Below are positions 48,948 to 64,000 of a stretch of DNA of 64,000 bases, in pieces. Under the pieces are notes generated by a model. That model did not search any database, was not told where the DNA came from, and saw only the letters and a program-made list of their open reading frames with translations. This DNA comes from Malurus cyaneus samueli (Eukaryota; Chordata; Aves; Passeriformes; Maluridae). Made by a program: the position numbers and the translations under genes. Position 1 is the first letter of the stretch. The number at the start of each line of letters is the position of its first letter. The DNA is taken from positions 16,103,121 through 16,167,120 of the forward strand of contig CM019227.1 of assembly GCA_009741485.1 (NCBI GenBank), written 5' to 3'.

Positions 48948-50639
48948 ATGGCGGCCGAGGAGCCGGCGGAGGAGCCGCCCGAGGAGCTGGCGCACGCCGA
49001 GGTGCTGGAGCTGTTCCAGGCGGCGCTGGCGCGGCTGGTGCAGGACCCGCTGCTCTGCGACCTCCCGCCGCAGGTGGGCCCGGGCGGCGGGGCCGGGCGG
49101 GCCGGGGCGGGCAGGGCTGGGCTCACGCCCCTCTCGGCCGCCCGCAGGTGACGGCGGAGGAGATCGGCTCGCAGGTGGCCCTGGAGTACGGGCAGGCCAG
49201 ACGGTGCGGGTGTGCAGCGGACGGCGAGACCGTGCGTGCGTGCGGGCCGGCCGGGGGGGCGAGCGAGCGGGGCCCGGGGCGGTGCGGGCTCTGAGCCGGC
49301 TCTCCCCGCCCCGCAGCCGTGGTGGTGGTGCAGAACGCCTCGGTGCTGGAGCTGAAGAAGGCGCTGCGGCGGCACATCCAGCTGCGGCAGGCACGGCAGG
49401 GCGGTGTCCAGCACCTCAGCTGGTGAGCGGGGCCGGCCGGGGGGCTCGGGAGCGCAGCCCATTGCGGGAGCGCTCCTGCGGCTCCCCCTGAGTGTTGTTC
49501 CCGCAGGAAGTACATATGGAGGACGTACCACCTAACCTTCGCTGGAGAGAAGCTGGCGGATGACAGAAAGAAGCTGAGAGAGTGAGTAACCGAGTCAGTG
49601 CTGGGGGCCGGGAGGAGCCCATCTCCACAGGCTCCTGGGGGCGAGGTTGTGTCCTGGTTCGGATGGGTTCTGCACTGCAAATCGGCTGGAGGATGGGACA
49701 GCACTGCCCATAGAAGTCAGATAGCCAGGCTGAGAGGCTCTGTGCAGGACAGGATGGCCTTGGGGGGCTCCTCGGCCACCACCATCCCGTGCTGGGTTCA
49801 GCCAGTTCAGACCACCCCAAGGCAATGGAGCCCTTGGCCATCCATCCCAAAGTCCTGCAGAATAATTACAGTTACTCAGCTTGGCAGAGATGGTGATGTG
49901 GAATAGGAAGGAGCAGGGAACAGGACCTGGAACACAACCAGGGAGGCTGTGGATGCCCCAAGCCTGAAAGTATTCAAGACCAGGTTGGATAAGGTACCTG
50001 GAGGAGGAGGAACCTGGTCTAGTGGAAGGGGTCCCTGTCCATGGCAAGGAGCTGGGACTGGCTGGGCTTTAAGGTCCATTCCAAACCCATAACATTTATT
50101 TTATGATGAATGCCAAGCAAAGAGCAAACCAAGGATATTTTGTTGATCTTTAGTGCTGCACAGCCACCTCTCAATCTGGTAAAAGCACTGACAGGTGACT
50201 CTCATGCTTCCCTGGCCATTTTTGAGGTGAGGAGGGATGAGGCATTTTCCAGCAGTCTGGATCTGCCAGCCTATTGCAGATCAGTGAGAAAAGGTGGTCT
50301 GAAATATGAAAAATTTAGCAAGACAACCCTAACCAAAGTTGTCCTTGGAAGAGTGAGCCTAGGTGACAGATGTTGCAGTTAAGGGGTTGTTGCAGCTAAA
50401 GGCAAATGAGCAGATCCTTCAGTTCTGGCAGCATGGCCCACATACAAAAGTGAGAATTTTAAGGTGTCCACTAGTAGAGCACAGCAGGTGATTGTAGGAG
50501 TCCATCTCCCCCTGGGAAAGATGAGGCTGTAGGGTGTCAGGGGTTGTTGTTCCTGGTGTGTAAAAGCATCCCTCTGTGTTCCAGGTACGGCATCAGGAAC
50601 CGGGATGAGGTCAGCTTCATAAAGAAGCTTCGGAAGTAA
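48948..50639 (+). CDS. SNRNP25: SNRNP25, U11/U12 snRNP 25 kDa protein, complete, 5 exons
   Basis: SNRNP25 is a ubiquitin-fold component of the U11 snRNP in the minor spliceosome. Exons: 48948-49073, 49148-49235, 49317-49422, 49507-49581 and 50585-50639, 450 nt in all, encoding 149 residues. Conserved parts are LVQDPLLCDLPPQVTAEEI, VALEYGQA, DGETVPVVVVQNASVLELKK, TYHLTFAGEKLADDRKKLRE and YGIRNRDEVSFIKKLRK. The N-terminal extension is acidic (AAEEPAEEPPEELAHAEV). The exon 2 donor is placed at 49236: GT also occurs at 49232 and 49240, but only 49236 gives the phase and the VPVVVVQNA join. Residues RRCGCAA (49199-49219) replace the usual TVRVC strand, which is visible in another frame. This looks like two compensating indels. 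Confidence 0.96.
49918..50107 (+). mobile_element. CR1 LINE 3' end, sense
   Basis: A CR1 3' region in SNRNP25 intron 4: ACCAGGGAGGCTGTGGATGC, TATTCAAGACCAGGTTGGAT, GAACCTGGTCTAGTGGAAGG, GGTCCCTGTCCATGGCAAGG and GGCTTTAAGGTCCATTCCAA, ending near ATAACATTTATTTTATGA. The order matches avian CR1 3' ends. No coding potential remains. Confidence 0.9.
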
Positions 50640-50928
50640 CCTGGGGGTAAGTCCTGAGTAAGAGCTCCCAGTTCTTCCCCAGGCCCTGGTGTTCAGGCTC
50701 AGAGCTGTCTCTGCTGCCTGGCAGATTATTTCTGAATTTCTGCACGAGGCTGGGGCCTGTTTCCATCTCCTGGTAGTGTTTGTGCTCCTCTCAGGGCAGG
50801 GAATGACAATTCAGCTTCCTTCTGGTAACATACACTGGGAGCAGCAGCAGGGCTATCTTAGAGCTGGCCATGATGTGTCTAACTCTATGTTTAGACTCTG
50901 ACTTTGCTCCTGCATTGTCTTGAGACTC

Positions 50929-50934
50929 ATTAAA
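50929..50934 (+). terminator. SNRNP25: Candidate SNRNP25 polyadenylation signal (ATTAAA)
   Basis: The common variant ATTAAA, 290 nt after the stop, followed by a T/G-rich stretch (GTGTTCCTTTGCTGCTGTG). A canonical AATAAA further on, at 51765-51770, is an alternative distal site. Transcript ends would be needed to choose. Confidence 0.55.
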
Positions 50935-51824
50935 CACAGTGTTCCTTTGCTGCTGTGATTATTCTAGGACCTCGCCTTCTTTTAGGCTTCATCAGTGCCT
51001 GGAAATCATTGTCAGGAGTGTGGCTGGGTCTCTAACTCATGCAGACATAATTCTGGTATTAATACTGCTATTTTGAGAAAGTTGTGCACACAAACACAAG
51101 ATGTGGCCAAGACTCTCAGGCTTAGTAAGTTTTAAATTATGCCTCTACAACCACAGTCAGTGTCTGAAGAACAGGGGTAAGAGCAGCTTGTCCAAGGCCT
51201 GGTAGTGTTGGTGTTGTTTTAGTGTTCCAGGTAGCTGGGTTAAAAAACTGTTCCTTTTTGACCACAGTTACCTTTTATTCTTCTTTCAACACTGCCATAT
51301 TTGCAACATCCATATTAAGAAAATGTGTGCCCTGCCAGCATCCACCTGCTCCAGGGTGCCTGTGACCAGCAGTCACTTCTGGCACTGGCTGATCCCTCCC
51401 AGACCATCATGGCAGTGTGGGGAGAAGAATCCAGCATACAGTAATTGCCACTCACAAATGTTTTCTTTCTTTAACAGAGAGAGAAGAGAACCCAGCCCTA
51501 CTGAACCCAGACTGTGGATTCAGCACCTTCCTGGAAGGAAAGGCTGTAACAGTCCAAAGAGGAACAAACTCCACTGACAGGACATTCTCATGTTTTTTAC
51601 AGTTCCTGGTTGCAGTGTTTGCCTCTGAGCTATATGTGGATTCCAGGGATTAAAGAGATCAATTTTTCTGAGGCTTTTCAGGCCCTTATTTCCAGCTGCA
51701 GATGTGCATCTGGCTGGTTTGGGTGCTCCACAGGATACATGAAACAGCAGAAGTGAGATTAAGTAATAAAGGCAGGCACAGACTACTCAGAACAATTCAC
51801 AGTAGCTAAAACGCTACCTCACTG

Positions 51825-51830
51825 TTTAAT
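51825..51830 (-). terminator. RHBDF1: Candidate RHBDF1 polyadenylation signal (ATTAAA, minus strand)
   Basis: The minus strand reads ATTAAA about 300 nt downstream of the RHBDF1 stop. No canonical minus-strand AATAAA lies between it and the stop codon. If both genes use their distal sites, the transcripts nearly meet. Confidence 0.5.
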
Positions 51831-52128
51831 CACCACCTTAGCAGTAGTAAACAACTCTGGTTAAAAATGTAGTATTGAAACTAGTGTAATAAAAATAATG
51901 GCAGCAGAAAAGGTTCAATACAATTGAACAAGGCACAAATATTCTGTTTTTCAGAGTCTTCTGAGATAAGGCAAACCATGCCTGCCAAGTGCTAAGGAGA
52001 CAGTTTAAATTAACCACGGGCAGGGTTAGAAGTGTCACTGGATTAGAGGCTTTGTCCCCATGGAACTGGCACAGCAAATGCAAAGACAGGCCATCTCCAG
52101 GGCCTGCTCGAGCAGCCAGTCTTTGCTG

Positions 52129-62922
<10,794 letters not shown>

Positions 62923-64000
62923 CTGCCAAGGGAAGCAGCTCATCAGTTCAATCACCCCAAACCCATCCCCAGCAAGCCCTCCACCCTCCTCCTGAGAGCA
63001 GGACAGCAGCCTGGCTCCTGGGATTGACCAACGACAGCCTGGATGGACAACAAGCAATTTTACAGTAGACAGATAAAGAATTGCCTATTGTTTGTTTTTT
63101 TTTCCTCTCTTTTATTAGTATTGACTATTATCAACCACTCTGTTCCAGTATTTTACATAAGACTCCAAACCTCCTCCAGCCCTTCCTAAGCTCTTGGTTT
63201 CATTCTCTCCCATGCCAATGAGCTCATCAGTCAGAGAATGTGCTGTCTAAACAGGAGTTTGAGAAATCCCTAAAAAAAGAAATGCTCTTTCTTCAGTTAG
63301 CTTCCTTCCTGGTACTGGACAGCCCAGGACTTAAGCAGTATCCTGTTATCCTGTTGAAACTTAACTGTATATTTACATCTGCTTCCATTAATTAACTTGA
63401 GCAGCTGGATAAAGCAGGCAAGCTTCCAGGAGCTGCAAGCCCTTCCTGGGGACTCCTCAGGCCACAGCTCTCACTTATTCCAAACATACGAACCAACGTA
63501 ATGAAAATATTGCCTTCAGCTACAAACCTTGCCTCTGTCCTTACATCATCACAGCTGTGGTTTCCATAAGACCTCTGTGCTTTATCCCAAGGTTTTACGA
63601 GCTTTTTTAATCCCCAGTTGCACACTCAACAGGAAGCTTGATGGGCTCACACCTACTGACACCATGTTCTGATTTAATGTAGCTCACACAGAGCCCATGA
63701 TATTTCTGAGTCTCCTGTTACTAAAGACTAAGTGCAAGACATCTCATCTGGTAAAAAGAACATGAAAGAGAACAGCAAGGTGAAATGTGATTGAAAAATG
63801 CACTACATTCTTCTCTGCTTTAGTGATGCCACCAGGTTGCAGGTCACAGTCTGACTTTGGGAGGAATTGTCTTCCTACTTGCACAATGGTGCTCAGTAAA
63901 GCAGTCATCAACCACAGCAATTACTGTCGCTGAGTGGAGCAATGGGAAGAGCTGGATATTGTGGTTAGTTCTGGTCACTGGATGTGCTCAACCGGGCTTC
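62923..64000 (-). other. RHBDF1: RHBDF1 upstream intron (right edge)
   Basis: The intron upstream of the IIDPL exon, with its acceptor AG at 62924-62923 (minus strand), runs off the window. None of the conserved N-terminal iRhom1 segments is present, so these exons lie further right. A T-rich tract lies at about 63090-63118; nothing else is recognised. Confidence 0.7.

Larger units (their letters stand above)
50640..52128. other. Convergent 3' region between SNRNP25 and RHBDF1
   Basis: The 1.5-kb interval holds both 3' untranslated regions. Candidate SNRNP25 signals are ATTAAA at 50929 and AATAAA at 51765. A candidate RHBDF1 signal on the minus strand is ATTAAA at 51830-51825. Open frames here are short and show no recognisable similarity. 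Confidence 0.6.

Noticed and set aside
48538..49491. 317-codon plus-strand frame across POLR3K and SNRNP25
   Set aside because: A GC-driven shadow: it is antisense to POLR3K exons and off-frame over SNRNP25, whose exons are certain.
48708..49531. Two minus-strand frames of 228 and 264 codons over SNRNP25
   Set aside because: They read antisense through SNRNP25 exons and introns in a CpG-rich region; the composition is Arg/Ala/Pro-rich and unlike any family I know.

Overview
The window is vertebrate nuclear DNA, most probably from a bird and plausibly a songbird. It holds interrupted genes with canonical GT-AG introns, several CR1 LINE 3' ends, small introns and GC-rich housekeeping promoters. 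One antisense insertion has a tRNA-Ile-like head joined to a CR1-like tail, the arrangement known from passerine SINEs. No prokaryotic, viral, CRISPR or defence-type genes were seen.

There are five protein-coding genes. KATNIP is on the minus strand at the left edge, and only its first four coding exons (152 codons) are inside. GTF3C1 is on the plus strand, complete, with 38 coding exons from 10242 to 47807. POLR3K is on the minus strand, complete, with 3 exons. SNRNP25 is on the plus strand, complete, with 5 exons. RHBDF1 is on the minus strand with its last 14 coding exons (700 codons plus stop); its N-terminal exons lie beyond the right edge. Exons were placed by matching translated segments to remembered family proteins and checking splice sites and codon phase at every junction. 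All phases close except in GTF3C1 exon 1, which carries an apparent one-base frameshift.

Layout: KATNIP and GTF3C1 are head to head across a CpG-rich interval filled by a 73-bp minisatellite. A second GC-rich minisatellite (23-bp unit) fills GTF3C1 intron 1. GTF3C1 and POLR3K are tail to tail, about 0.6 kb apart between stop codons. POLR3K and SNRNP25 are head to head with only 35 bp between start codons. SNRNP25 and RHBDF1 converge.

Functionally, GTF3C1 (the B-box-binding subunit of TFIIIC) and POLR3K (a Pol III subunit) both serve RNA polymerase III. SNRNP25 belongs to the U11/U12 minor spliceosome, RHBDF1 is the pseudoprotease iRhom1, and KATNIP is a ciliary-base katanin-interacting protein. 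As I recall, human KATNIP-GTF3C1 and human POLR3K-SNRNP25-RHBDF1 lie in separate parts of chromosome 16p, so this window spans a junction between two blocks. I found no new multi-gene system. The items most worth checking are the Pol III gene clustering, the promoter and intron minisatellites, two reading-frame anomalies, a GC-AG intron, a repeat array of decoy splice acceptors, and the SINE inside the TFIIIC gene.
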